Origin: DATFDN01 sp963756545
GTDB taxonomy: Bacteria > Pseudomonadota > Alphaproteobacteria > Acetobacterales > Acetobacteraceae
Direction of reading: 5' to 3'
Assembly: GCA_963756545.1 (NCBI GenBank)
Contig: CAVWNY010000001.1
Span: forward strand, 930,001-994,000
Length of the DNA stretch: 64,000 nt
How positions within the stretch are numbered: the first letter of the stretch is position 1; every line of letters starts with the position of its first letter. This document shows, one piece after another, positions 25,468-34,110 of this stretch. The position numbers were made by a program, and so were the translations under genes. The notes under the pieces are model-generated. The model did not search any database. It had not been told where the DNA came from and saw only the letters and a program-made list of their open reading frames with translations.

Positions 25468-26331
25468 TCAGGGCTTGCCTGCGGCAGCGCCGCCGGCGGG
25501 CGGAGCGCCGGAAGCCGGTGGGGTGCCGGGGGCGGGTGAAGCACCGGCGGCGGGTGGGGTCCCGGCGGCGGGTCCGGCCTTTGGCGCCGCGCCGGTGCCG
25601 CCGACCTGGGTGCCGACGTTCGGCGTCTGCGCGTTCGGATTGTACGAGCTGCCCGGCGGGCCGATGGTCTTGGGTGCGGCGGCGGGCGCGCTGTTGGGGG
25701 CCGCGGCGCTCCCCATCGCGCTATGGACGCCGGCCGGCGCGGCGGCGCCCGGCGCGGGGGCGGTCTCGGCTGCCTTCGTCGGCGGCTCGGGGGCGGGCAG
25801 CGGCACCGGGTTGGGCGAGAGCGTGCGCAAATAGGCGATCACATCGGCGCGCTGCTGCGTGCTCTTGATGCCCGTATAGGTCATGCGCGTTCCGGGCGCG
25901 TAAGTCTGCGGATCATAGAGCCACTTGTTCAACTGCTCGTAGGTCCAGGGCTTGCCCTTGAACTTCTCCAGCGCCGGCGAGTAGCTGAACCCCTCCTCGT
26001 GATCGTGCGGTGCCTCCACCACGCCATAGAGGTTCGGCCCGATCAGCGGCTTGCCGCCCTGGTTGAAGGTGTGGCACGCGGTGCAGACCTGATGCACGAA
26101 CGTATCGCCCTTCTTCACGTCCGCAGAGGCCAGAAGGGGAATGATCGGCGCCGGCCCGGCCGGCTGCTGCGGGGCGGCGCCGGCCGTGGTGGCCTCGCCC
26201 TGGATCGCGAGCGCCGGCCTGGACGGCCGCTCCTCATGGACGAGGTTGTCGCCGAGCAAGCCCGTGATGAAGAAGGCGATCCCCGCGACCAGCACCGCGG
26301 CGATCGCCTTATTGGCATCCAAACTGTCCAT
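25468..26331 (-). CDS. membrane-anchored c-type cytochrome with long Pro/Ala tail
   Basis: A 287-residue class I cytochrome c. Residues 8-27 form an uncleaved membrane anchor (IAAVLVAGIAFFITGLL). The heme-binding CTACH is near 83-87, LIGPNLYGVV follows, and the Met ligand is likely in GTRMTYTG. This arrangement resembles CycM/cytochrome c552, which passes electrons from the bc1 complex to terminal oxidases. From about residue 170 to the end the protein is an Ala/Pro/Gly-rich tail with repeats such as PPAAGASPAPG, unusual in length. Confidence 0.85.
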   Translation of the reverse strand: MDSLDANKAIAAVLVAGIAFFITGLLGDNLVHEERPSRPALAIQGEATTAGAAPQQPAGPAPIIPLLASADVKKGDTFVHQVCTACHTFNQGGKPLIGPNLYGVVEAPHDHEEGFSYSPALEKFKGKPWTYEQLNKWLYDPQTYAPGTRMTYTGIKSTQQRADVIAYLRTLSPNPVPLPAPEPPTKAAETAPAPGAAAPAGVHSAMGSAAAPNSAPAAAPKTIGPPGSSYNPNAQTPNVGTQVGGTGAAPKAGPAAGTPPAAGASPAPGTPPASGAPPAGGAAAGKP

Positions 26332-26489
26332 GCGACGTGATGTCTCCGCCGACCTGCCGAGCCCCGGTACATCGCCGCCGCGCGCCGTTGCGCGAGCGCG
26401 GATGCCTCCATAAGGTGCCGCGCACCATAGGGAAACGTTGCAAGCCCTGCAATCCGCCCAGTTTTCGCCAGCCTCCCGAGGGCCGCGCC

Positions 26490-27233
26490 TTGAACCCGAT
26501 CATAGTCATCCCCGCCCGCATGGCTTCCGCGCGCCTGCCCGGCAAGCCGCTGGCCGAGATCCATGGTCGTCCGATGATCGTGCATGTCCTCGCGCGCGCG
26601 CGCGCCGCCGGCATCGGCCCGGTGGCGGTCGCCTGCGCGGAGCCCGAGATCGCGGAGGCCGTGCGCGCGGCCGGCGGAACCGCCGTGCTGACCGATCCGG
26701 CGCTGCCGTCCGGCTCCGACCGCGTCCACGCCGCGCTCGCCGCGCTGGATTCGGAGGGGTGCCACGACGTGGTGGTGAACCTGCAAGGCGACGTGCCCAC
26801 CGTCACGCTCGACCAGATCCGCGCGGCGCTGCGCCCGCTGAGCGACCCGCGTATCGACATCGGCACCGTCGTCGCGCCCATCCACTCGGAGGAGGAGGCG
26901 CGAACAGCCTCGTTCGTGAAGGCCGCATGCGCCTTCGCCCCGGGCGCGGACACCGCGCCGGCGCTCTACTTCTCCCGCGCGCCCGTGCCCTGGGGCGAGG
27001 GACCGCTGTGGCATCACGTCGGCATCTACGCCTGGCGGCGCACGGCGCTGGCGCGCTTCGTCGCGCTACCGCCGAGCCCGCTGGAGCTGCGCGAGAGCCT
27101 GGAGCAGTTGCGCGCGCTGGAGGCCGGGATGCGGATCGCCTGCGCGTGCGTGGCGCACGGGCTATTCGGCGTGGACACGCAAGCCGACCTGACGCGGGCG
27201 CGCGCGATGCTGGCGCCGGAGAAAGGACCATGA
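26490..27233 (+). CDS. kdsB: 3-deoxy-manno-octulosonate cytidylyltransferase
   Basis: KdsB activates Kdo as CMP-Kdo for lipopolysaccharide inner core. The 247-residue protein begins IIVIPARMASARLPGKPLAEI, split here into the nucleotide-binding motifs IPARMASARLPGKPL and MIVHVLARA. It also has GSDRVHAAL, VVNLQGDVP and YFSRAPVPW, then HHVGIYAWR. No ATG is available; TTG at 26490 puts the start right at the conserved beginning. The stop overlaps pheA by four bases. Confidence 0.93.
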   Translation: MNPIIVIPARMASARLPGKPLAEIHGRPMIVHVLARARAAGIGPVAVACAEPEIAEAVRAAGGTAVLTDPALPSGSDRVHAALAALDSEGCHDVVVNLQGDVPTVTLDQIRAALRPLSDPRIDIGTVVAPIHSEEEARTASFVKAACAFAPGADTAPALYFSRAPVPWGEGPLWHHVGIYAWRRTALARFVALPPSPLELRESLEQLRALEAGMRIACACVAHGLFGVDTQADLTRARAMLAPEKGP

Positions 27234-28093
27234 GCGGGATGATCGCCTTCCAGGGAATGCCGGGCGCCTATTCGGACCTCGCCTGTCGCATCGCCTTTCC
27301 CGAGATGCGGACAATGCCTTGCGAATCGTTCGAGGCAGCGATCGAGGCCGTGCGCGACGGGCACGCCGAGCTGGCGATGCTTCCGTGCGAGAACACGCTG
27401 GCAGGTCGCGTGCCCGACATCCACCACCTGCTGCCCGAGTCCGGGCTGTTCGTGGTGGGCGAGCACTTCCATCGCGTCGAGCACTGCCTGCTGGCGCCGA
27501 AGGGCGCGAGCATGGAAGGATTGCGCCGCGCCCACTCCCATACTGTCGCGCTGGGGCAGGTGCGGCATTTCCTGCGCCGATTGAACCTGACCCCCGTGGT
27601 CGAGGCTGACACGGCCGGCGCGGCGAAGCTGATCGCCGAGCGCGGCGGGACGGAGGACGCGGCCATCGCGTCCGCGCTCGCGGCCGAGATCTATGGACTG
27701 GAAATCCTCGCCGCGAACGTGGAGGACGCGGCGCACAACACGACCCGCTTCTACGTCATGGCCCGCCGCCCCCGCGCGCCCGATCCGTCGATTGCCGGCC
27801 TGATGACGACCTTCGTCTTCCGCGTCCGCAACGTGCCCGCCGCGCTCTACAAGGCGCTGGGCGGTTTCGCGACCAACGGGGTGAACATGACGAAGCTGGA
27901 AAGCTACATGCTGGCCGGCCAGTTCGTCGCCACCCAGTTCCTGTGCGACTGCGACGGCCACCCCGAACAGCCGGCGCTGCGCCGGGCGTTGGAGGAGCTG
28001 GCGTTCTTCTCCTCGGAGGTTCGCGTGCTGGGGGTTTACCCGACGGCGGCGTTCCGGATGACGCAGGCGGCGGGGGCTCGGCAGGGCGGCTGA
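27230..28093 (+). CDS. pheA: prephenate dehydratase
   Basis: A 287-residue monofunctional prephenate dehydratase for phenylalanine synthesis. The catalytic domain has FQGMPGAYSDLACR, MLPCENTLAGRV and NTTRFYVMAR (the TRF motif). A C-terminal ACT domain starts near residue 195 (TTFVFRVRNVPAALYKALGGF, split at the family break) with VNMTKLESYML in place of the usual ESRP-type allosteric motif. ATG at 27230 overlaps the kdsB stop (ATGA), with GAAAGGA upstream. No chorismate mutase domain is present. Confidence 0.95.
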   Translation: MSGMIAFQGMPGAYSDLACRIAFPEMRTMPCESFEAAIEAVRDGHAELAMLPCENTLAGRVPDIHHLLPESGLFVVGEHFHRVEHCLLAPKGASMEGLRRAHSHTVALGQVRHFLRRLNLTPVVEADTAGAAKLIAERGGTEDAAIASALAAEIYGLEILAANVEDAAHNTTRFYVMARRPRAPDPSIAGLMTTFVFRVRNVPAALYKALGGFATNGVNMTKLESYMLAGQFVATQFLCDCDGHPEQPALRRALEELAFFSSEVRVLGVYPTAAFRMTQAAGARQGG

Positions 28094-28112
28094 GGCCGTC
28101 GCGCTCGACCTC

Positions 28113-28161
28113 TTCCCTAACCCGCCGCGAAGGCGCGGAGCGCAGCGACGCGGGTGAAGGG
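28113..28161. repeat. palindromic intergenic element
   Basis: Arms TTCCCTAACCCGC (28113-28125) and GCGGGTGAAGGG (28150-28161) are largely complementary and closely resemble the outer arms of the element at 10025-10128. It lies between the convergent pheA and dehydrogenase genes and could serve as a bidirectional terminator. Confidence 0.5.
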
Positions 28162-28173
28162 TGGCGCGATCGG

Positions 28174-29202
28174 CTACAGTGCGACGACAATCTTCCCGAA
28201 CACGTCGCGCCGCTGCAATCGATCAAGCCCGGCGCGCACGTCATCGAGCGCGTATTCGGAATCGATCACCGGCCGCACGCCCCCCGCGATGCGATCCAGC
28301 GCCCGGGCCAGCGCCGCCATTGGGGCGCCGAACGAGCCTATGATCCGATACTGCTGTTGAAACAACTGCATCAGGTTGATGCTGCCCGCCGGCCCGGAGG
28401 TCGCGCCGCACGTCACCAGCCGCCCGCCGCGCCGAAGCGACAGCAGCGAGCCGTTCCACGTGTCGGCCCCGGTGTGTTCGAACACGACATCGACGCCGCG
28501 CTTGGCGGTGATCTTCCGCACCACACCCTCGAACCGGTCGGCGCGATAGTTGATGACGTGATCCGCGCCGAGCGCGCTGGCTTTCGCGGCCTTCTCGGCG
28601 CTACCGACCGTGGTGATGACGGTGCAGCCGATCGACTTGGCGATGCGGACGGCGATGCTCCCGATCCCGGATCCGCCGGCGTGGATCAGGATCCACTCCC
28701 CCGGCTCCAGCCGCGCATTGTCGAACAGCATGTGCTCGACCGTCGAATAGGCGACGGGAACGCAGGCCGCGTCGCGCGGATCGACGCCCGCCGGCATCCG
28801 CAAGGTCAGCCGGGCGGGGTGGGTGGTGATCTCCTGGGCGAAGCCGTCGAGGTGGAAACCGCGCACGCCGCTCGGGTCCTTGCACAGGTTCTCAAGGCCT
28901 TGCCGGCAGAACCGGCAATGCCCGCAGGTGATCGCGGCATACGGCACGACGCGATCACCGGGCGCGAACTCCGCGACGCCCTCGCCCGTCGCGATCACCT
29001 CGCACGCCGCCTCGGCCGCCACGACCAGGGGGAACCGTCGCTTGGCGAACGCCATGCCGCGGAAGCCCCAGAGATCAATGTGGTTCAGCGCCACATAGCG
29101 CACGCGCAGCAGAAGCTCGCCCGCGCCGGCTGTTCGGGGCTCCTCGACGGTCCGCAGCGCGATCTCGCGCTCGGCCAGCAGTTGCAGCGCCCGCATCGTC
29201 AA
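28174..29202 (-). CDS. zinc-binding alcohol dehydrogenase-type oxidoreductase of the AcpXL cluster
   Basis: A 342-residue medium-chain dehydrogenase/reductase. GDRVVPYAAITCGHCRFCRQG carries the structural-zinc cysteines in two parts (CGHC, FC, and a later C), and HAGGSGIGSIAVRIAKS is the NAD(P)-binding motif. ENLCKDPSGVRGFHLDGF is also typical. It occupies the position of adh2XL in rhizobial acpXL clusters, where the long acyl chain of lipid A is made; its exact step is not settled. The TTG at 29202 overlaps the upstream stop by four bases (TTGA); ATG at 29196 is the alternative. Confidence 0.85.
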   Translation of the reverse strand: MTMRALQLLAEREIALRTVEEPRTAGAGELLLRVRYVALNHIDLWGFRGMAFAKRRFPLVVAAEAACEVIATGEGVAEFAPGDRVVPYAAITCGHCRFCRQGLENLCKDPSGVRGFHLDGFAQEITTHPARLTLRMPAGVDPRDAACVPVAYSTVEHMLFDNARLEPGEWILIHAGGSGIGSIAVRIAKSIGCTVITTVGSAEKAAKASALGADHVINYRADRFEGVVRKITAKRGVDVVFEHTGADTWNGSLLSLRRGGRLVTCGATSGPAGSINLMQLFQQQYRIIGSFGAPMAALARALDRIAGGVRPVIDSEYALDDVRAGLDRLQRRDVFGKIVVAL

Positions 29203-30479
29203 GCGGGCGATGCGCCGAGCACGAGAGCGACGTTTTGCCCGCCGAAGCCGAACGAGCTGGAGACGGCATGCGCCACGCTTGCGTCGCGCGCGACGTTGGG
29301 AACGCAGTCGAGCGGCAGCGCCGGGTCTGGCGTGTCGTAGTTGATGGTGGGCGGCAGCCGCCCGCGCAACAGGCTCAGCACGGTGAACACCGCCTCGATG
29401 GCGCCGGCGGCGCTAAGCGTGTGCCCGATCATCGACTTGTTCGACGAGATCGGCAGCCGGCCCGCGCCCTCGCCGAACACGGTCGAGACCCCGAGCCACT
29501 CCATCTTGTCGTTCTCCGGCGTGCTGGTGCCGTGCGCGTTGATGTAGCCGATCTGCTCCGGCGCCAGCCCGGCGTCAGCCAGCGCGTTGCGCAGGCAGGC
29601 GATGATCGGCTTGCCGTCGGGCGAGGAGCGCGTTCGGTGGAAGCTGTCGGCCATCTCCCCGCAGCCCTCGACCACCCCCAGGATGCGCGCGCCTCGCGCC
29701 CGCGCGTGCGCCAGGCTCTCCAGGATCAGCGCACCGGCGCCCTCGGCCATGACGAACCCGTCGCGGTCCTTGCTGAACGGGCGCGCCGCCCCCTGCGGGT
29801 TGTCGTTGCGCGTCGAAAGTGCGGAGAGCAGGGAAAATCGGATCAGCGTCTCCTGGTTGACCGATGCATCGGTGCCGACGCAGAGGGCGGCGGCGGCCTC
29901 ACCCCGCCGGATGGCTTCGACGCCGAGCTGGATCGCCGTCGCGCCCGAGGCGCAGGCGGTGGAGGTCGCGATCGGCGAGCCCTTGGTGCCGAATTCCTCA
30001 GCCAGCGCCTCCGCCACCGAGCCGAATAGGAACCGTTCGTGCCACGGCGCGAATTGGTCCTGCCCGGCCGCGCGCAGCAACTCATCATAGCTCGCTCCCG
30101 ACATGGGTCCGGCGGCCTCGGCGAGCGCGCGGCGCTGCTTCCACTCCAGCTCGACCGGGGCGAGCGCCAGGAAGAGCGGGCCGGGAAAGTCGCCCACGCG
30201 ACCGATGCCGGCGCCGCGGATCGCCTCGGCGGCCACCCGGCGGGCCATCTCCTCGGCGAGTGCGACCGAGGGTGCCTCGGCCGGCGCGACAAAATCGACC
30301 GTGCCCGCGATGGTCGTGCGCAGACTGTCAAGCGGGAAGCGCGTGATGCGCCGGATGCCGGATTGCCCGGCGGTCAGGCGCGCCCAGTTGTCCGCGATCC
30401 CCTCGCCGAGCGAGGTGAGCACGCCGAGGCCGGTGACGACCACCACCGGACGGCCGTTGCTGTCCACGTCAGCGCCCAT
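29199..30479 (-). CDS. fabF1XL: beta-ketoacyl-ACP synthase (FabF1XL type)
   Basis: A 426-residue thiolase-fold condensing enzyme, complete for catalysis: Cys near 176 in ATSTACASGA, His near 316 in NAHGTSTPENDK, Lys near 348 and His near 353 in SSNKSMIGHTLSAAG. It should carry out the elongation steps that build the very-long-chain hydroxy-acyl group on AcpXL for lipid A. It is followed by the dehydrogenase gene with overlap and preceded by a second, degenerate synthase. The symbol follows the rhizobial naming and is by context. Confidence 0.85.
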   Translation of the reverse strand: MGADVDSNGRPVVVVTGLGVLTSLGEGIADNWARLTAGQSGIRRITRFPLDSLRTTIAGTVDFVAPAEAPSVALAEEMARRVAAEAIRGAGIGRVGDFPGPLFLALAPVELEWKQRRALAEAAGPMSGASYDELLRAAGQDQFAPWHERFLFGSVAEALAEEFGTKGSPIATSTACASGATAIQLGVEAIRRGEAAAALCVGTDASVNQETLIRFSLLSALSTRNDNPQGAARPFSKDRDGFVMAEGAGALILESLAHARARGARILGVVEGCGEMADSFHRTRSSPDGKPIIACLRNALADAGLAPEQIGYINAHGTSTPENDKMEWLGVSTVFGEGAGRLPISSNKSMIGHTLSAAGAIEAVFTVLSLLRGRLPPTINYDTPDPALPLDCVPNVARDASVAHAVSSSFGFGGQNVALVLGASPA

Positions 30480-30493
30480 CTCCGCTCCTCCCG

Positions 30494-31684
30494 CTACGCC
30501 GCCGTGACCAGCGCGATCGCCTCGCCGCGCCAGTGTCCCCAGCCGGTGACGATCGCTTGGCGCAGCGGCGCCGGCATGGGTTCCTCGGCGGGTTCGAGCG
30601 GCGGAAACAACATGCCCCGGCTCACCGCCAGGGCAGCGAGCGCCACGGCGGCCGGGAAGGCCGGCTCGACCGCGTGGCCCAGCGCGGTCGCGGAGGCGCG
30701 CACCGGCAGGCCGACACGGTCGAGGAAAACGCGCTCCTCCTTAGTGGCCGCGCCGGCGCCGGATGCGGCCGAGATGACGGCAGCGTGGGGCGTGTCGATC
30801 AGCGGGCGCATCGCCTCGAACTGGCGGGCGGCGCTGGCTGCCGCCTCGCCGGGGCGGCGGCGGCATCGGCCGGAGCCGACGGCGGCGATCCCGGCCAGCG
30901 GGCGCGCGCCGCGCGCTTCGGCGTGCGCTCGGCTCTCGATCATCAGAAAGCAGCCGAGCGAACCCAGCACGATCCCGCCGCCCTGAGCTTGGCGCTCCCA
31001 GACCGGGACGTAGGCGTCCTTGAGCAAGCTCCCGCCCAGCGCGTACGTCAGCAGCATCTCCGGGCGTTCGGCATTCTGAGCGCCGCCGACCAGGAACGCG
31101 TCGCCCTGGCCCGCGGCGATACGCGCGCAGGCGACCCGTACCGCGTCCGCCCCCGCCGCCGCCTCCCCCATGAAGGTGCGCGAGGACCCGACGACGCCGT
31201 GGACGATGGAGATGTTGCCCGCCAGCAAATTCGAGAGCTGGGCGAGAAAGAGGGTCGGGCGCAGCCCGCCCATGAGGTGCGCGTTCAGCGCGGCGTCGGG
31301 ATCGGCGGCATCGGGCAGCGCGGCCAAGATCGCCGCATCGACCGACGGGTCACGCTCCCCGCCGCCCGCGCAGACGATCATGTCGGTTTGCGCGAGCAGC
31401 GCGGCCTCGCCCTTGATGCCGGACGCCTCTAACGCGAGGCCCGCCGCGTGGACGCCGATCCGCTGCCACGGCTCCATCTGCCGTTGATCGCCGCGTTTCG
31501 GGATCTGCCGGTCGAGGTCGAGTGCCGCGATCGGGTGGACGAGAAAGGGCGCGAACCGCGCGGCATCCACTACCGGGCGGAACCCGTCCTGAGCGGTCAG
31601 CGCCGCCCAGTGCGCGTCCAGCCCCTCCCCCAGCGAGGACGCGAGACCGACGCCGGTGATCAGGGCGTCGCGCTCACGCGGCAT
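30494..31684 (-). CDS. fabF2XL: degenerate beta-ketoacyl-ACP synthase (FabF2XL type)
   Basis: A 396-residue ketosynthase-like protein next to an intact one. The active-site Cys region reads VVGSSRTFMGEAAAG (about 164-178) with no Cys. The first His motif is replaced by ISAASGAGAATKEE, while the second His survives in ATALGHAVEP (near 337). That pattern resembles a chain-length factor, a non-condensing partner that forms a heterodimer and sets chain length; this is inference. It overlaps the fabZ gene by 11 bases and lies 14 bases before fabF1. Confidence 0.82.
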   Translation of the reverse strand: MPRERDALITGVGLASSLGEGLDAHWAALTAQDGFRPVVDAARFAPFLVHPIAALDLDRQIPKRGDQRQMEPWQRIGVHAAGLALEASGIKGEAALLAQTDMIVCAGGGERDPSVDAAILAALPDAADPDAALNAHLMGGLRPTLFLAQLSNLLAGNISIVHGVVGSSRTFMGEAAAGADAVRVACARIAAGQGDAFLVGGAQNAERPEMLLTYALGGSLLKDAYVPVWERQAQGGGIVLGSLGCFLMIESRAHAEARGARPLAGIAAVGSGRCRRRPGEAAASAARQFEAMRPLIDTPHAAVISAASGAGAATKEERVFLDRVGLPVRASATALGHAVEPAFPAAVALAALAVSRGMLFPPLEPAEEPMPAPLRQAIVTGWGHWRGEAIALVTAA

Positions 31685-32147
31685 TCAGCAACTCCTCGGG
31701 CACCGCCACGCGGCGCGCGGCCTCGATCATGGCGCGGCGCAGGGCCGGCGTCGGGAAGGCCGCCACGCGGTAGGTGATCTCGGCCTCGGCGACCAGCCGG
31801 CCCTCGGCCTCCAGCCGCCCCGTGGCGACCGCGTAACCCGAGCCGTCATGGATGAGCTGCGCCTGGGCGGTCATGCGCTGGCCGGGCACGACGAAGGCGC
31901 GCAGCTTCGCGGCCTTCACCTGGGCCAGGAACGCCATCCGGTCGAACCGGGCGAGCGCCAGCATCAGCCAGCCGCCGGTCTGCGCTATCGCCTCGATCAT
32001 CAGCACGCCGGGTAGAATCGGGTGGCCGGGAAAGTGGCCTTCGAACACCGGGCTTTCGGCCGGGACCAGGCACTCGGCGCGCACAAGCCCGCTCGCCGGG
32101 TCAAGCTCCAGCACGCGGTCCACCATCTGGAAATACTCGAGCCGCAT
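31674..32147 (-). CDS. fabZXL: 3-hydroxyacyl-ACP dehydratase (FabZXL type)
   Basis: A 157-residue hot-dog fold dehydratase. The catalytic stretch FEGHFPGHPILPGVLMIEA contains His near 38 and Glu near 52, as in FabZ. It would dehydrate 3-hydroxyacyl intermediates during very-long-chain synthesis on AcpXL. It lies 23 bases after the acyl carrier protein gene and overlaps the next synthase by 11 bases. Confidence 0.88.
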   Translation of the reverse strand: MRLEYFQMVDRVLELDPASGLVRAECLVPAESPVFEGHFPGHPILPGVLMIEAIAQTGGWLMLALARFDRMAFLAQVKAAKLRAFVVPGQRMTAQAQLIHDGSGYAVATGRLEAEGRLVAEAEITYRVAAFPTPALRRAMIEAARRVAVPEELLNAA

Positions 32148-32170
32148 CCCGCCCCGGAACGTGCCCGATT

Positions 32171-32455
32171 TCAGGCGGCCGCCTTCGCGGCGACCAGCGA
32201 ATCGATATTGGCGGAGAGATCCTTCAAGACGAAATAGCGGTCGGAAGAGACCACCCCGTCATTGACCTCCTGCGTCCATTGCTCAAGCGGCATCTTGATG
32301 CCGAACGCCTTGTCGATCGCGAAGGTGACGTCGAGAAAGTCGAGGCTGTCGATGCCGAGGTCGTTGATCGCATGGCTATCGGGCGTGATCTTGTCGCGCG
32401 GGATGTCGCACGTTTCCGAAATGATCCCGGCGACGGTTTCGAACGTGGATGCCAT
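32171..32455 (-). CDS. acpXL: acyl carrier protein AcpXL
   Basis: A 94-residue acyl carrier protein. The phosphopantetheine site is Ser near 37 in LGIDSLDFLDV. The size, the SDRYFVLKDLSANID tail and the surrounding genes identify it as the special carrier for the very-long-chain hydroxy acid of lipid A, known from rhizobia and Brucella. It is the first gene of the five-gene minus-strand operon. The usual acyltransferase lpxXL is not found next to it. Confidence 0.9.
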   Translation of the reverse strand: MASTFETVAGIISETCDIPRDKITPDSHAINDLGIDSLDFLDVTFAIDKAFGIKMPLEQWTQEVNDGVVSSDRYFVLKDLSANIDSLVAAKAAA

Positions 32456-32543
32456 GCGGTAAGCCCCTGCCTAAGCGCGCGGAGTAACACCACAGCCGCC
32501 CCCGCGCCGCAAGGGGCGGGGCGGCCGGTTCGCACGGCCGGCC

Positions 32544-32861
32544 CTACATCCAGTGCGGCGGCTGCCACTGCCAGCCGGACACGGACTGCGCCCAATAGCC
32601 GGGCATGTAGAGGCTGCCGTGCCCCTCCCGAGGGACGTATTCGCCCGGTTGCCAGACATACCCGCCGCCGTTCCAGTCCCAGTGGCCGGGCTGGAAGATC
32701 AGCGGCGTCGCCGTCACCGGTGGCTTCGGCACCGGTTCGGCGCGTGGCGGGGGCACCGGAGGCGGCGGCGCGGTCATGGCGGTCGCCTGCGGCTGTGTCG
32801 CGCAGCCGGCAAGCAGGGCGACACAGCCGGCGAGCGCAGCGGCAAGGAGGAATCGCGGCAT
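32544..32861 (-). CDS. WxxGxW repeat lipoprotein
   Basis: A 105-residue lipoprotein. The signal sequence ends in the lipobox LLAGC near residues 16-20. A Pro-rich linker (PPPPVPPPRAEPVPKPP) leads to two aromatic repeats, PGHWDWNGGGYVWQPGEY and PGYWAQSVSGWQWQPPHW. It is the second member of the same family as the protein at 15321-15620, but membrane-anchored. The ATG at 32861 gives the proper lipoprotein signal. Function is unknown. Confidence 0.78.
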   Translation of the reverse strand: MPRFLLAAALAGCVALLAGCATQPQATAMTAPPPPVPPPRAEPVPKPPVTATPLIFQPGHWDWNGGGYVWQPGEYVPREGHGSLYMPGYWAQSVSGWQWQPPHWM

Positions 32862-32944
32862 CGGCGGAGCCTCTCTGTGTGCGGCGCGCGACAGATGCCC
32901 TCGCCCGGCCCGCTTGTCCATGCCCGCTCCTCTTGCCCATCCGG

Positions 32945-34078
32945 TCAGGCGGGCACGAGCACCGTCGCCACCGCCTGGGCGGCGATGCCTTCCCCCCGGC
33001 CGGTGAAGCCGAGGCGCTCGCTGGTGGTGGCCTTGACCGAGACGCGCGCCGGCGAGATCCCCAGCAGCGCCGCCAGCCGCGCGATCATCGCCGGGGCGTG
33101 GGGAGTGATCTTCGGGCGTTCGCAGATGATGGTAACGTCGACGTTGGCGAGCATCCCGCCGCGCGCGGCGATCCGGCAGGCTGCATGGGCCAGGAATTGC
33201 GCGCTGTCGGCGTCCTTCCAGGTGGCCTCGCTCGGCGGGAAGTGCCGTCCGATGTCGCCCTCGGCCAAGGCGCCGTAGATCGCGTCGCAGAGGGCGTGGA
33301 TTGCCACGTCGGCATCGGAGTGCCCGGCCAGGCCCCGATCGTGCGGCACCTCCACTCCGCAGAGCACCAGCCGTCGCCCGATTTCCAGCGCATGCACGTC
33401 GAACCCGGTCCCGACGCGGGGGACCATACGGGCGGCGAGGGCGCGCTCCAAGCGCATCAGGTCCTCCGGATAGGTGAGTTTGATATTATCCTCGGCGCCG
33501 GGGACCAGCGCCACTTCGAGTTCCTGCGCCTCCAGCAGCGCCGCGTCGTCGGTGGCCGCCTCGATCCCCACACGGTAGGCCGCGAGCACGACATCGAAGC
33601 GGAACGCCTGGGGAGTCTGGGCGCGATAGAGGCCCGCGCGGGGAACCGTGGCCACGACGCGCCCGCCCGCCGCGCGCTTGAGCGTGTCGGCGACCGGCAC
33701 GGCGGGGATCGCGCCGGGCGCGTCGCGCAGGACGGCCAGCAGCGCGGGGATCGTGCCGGGCGGGATCAGCGGGCGGGCGGCGTCGTGGATCAGCACGAGG
33801 TCGGGCGCGTGCGGCACCAAGGCCTCCAGCCCCGCCCGCACGCTGTCCTGGCGGGTGGCGCCCCCCGGCACGGGGGCCAGATGGCCCAATCCATCCAACG
33901 CCGTGGCGATCGCGGCCGTGTCGCCCACCGGCTGCAGGAGCGCCAGAACATGCGCGGCCAGCACCTCGGCCGCGTGGCGGATGACCGGCCGCCCGAGCAG
34001 CGGCAGGAACTGCTTGGGGGTCTCCGCCCCGAAGCGGCAGCCCGATCCGGCGGCGACCAGGACGGCGGCGATGCGCAT
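32945..34078 (-). CDS. ispDF: bifunctional IspD/IspF isoprenoid enzyme
   Basis: A 377-residue fusion that performs two steps of the non-mevalonate isoprenoid pathway. The IspD cytidylyltransferase half (1 to about 215) has VLVAAGSGCRFG, PKQFLPLLGRPV and LIHDAARPLI. The IspF cyclodiphosphate synthase half starts at RVGTGFDVHALE and has GHSDADVAIHALCDAI with metal-binding Asp and His residues. The fusion is typical of alphaproteobacteria. ATG at 34078 is chosen because the IspD fold begins at once; a start at 34114 adds 12 residues without family support. Confidence 0.95.
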   Translation of the reverse strand: MRIAAVLVAAGSGCRFGAETPKQFLPLLGRPVIRHAAEVLAAHVLALLQPVGDTAAIATALDGLGHLAPVPGGATRQDSVRAGLEALVPHAPDLVLIHDAARPLIPPGTIPALLAVLRDAPGAIPAVPVADTLKRAAGGRVVATVPRAGLYRAQTPQAFRFDVVLAAYRVGIEAATDDAALLEAQELEVALVPGAEDNIKLTYPEDLMRLERALAARMVPRVGTGFDVHALEIGRRLVLCGVEVPHDRGLAGHSDADVAIHALCDAIYGALAEGDIGRHFPPSEATWKDADSAQFLAHAACRIAARGGMLANVDVTIICERPKITPHAPAMIARLAALLGISPARVSVKATTSERLGFTGRGEGIAAQAVATVLVPA

Positions 34079-34110
34079 GACGATCACGTTCGCGGTCGAC
34101 GGGGCGAACG

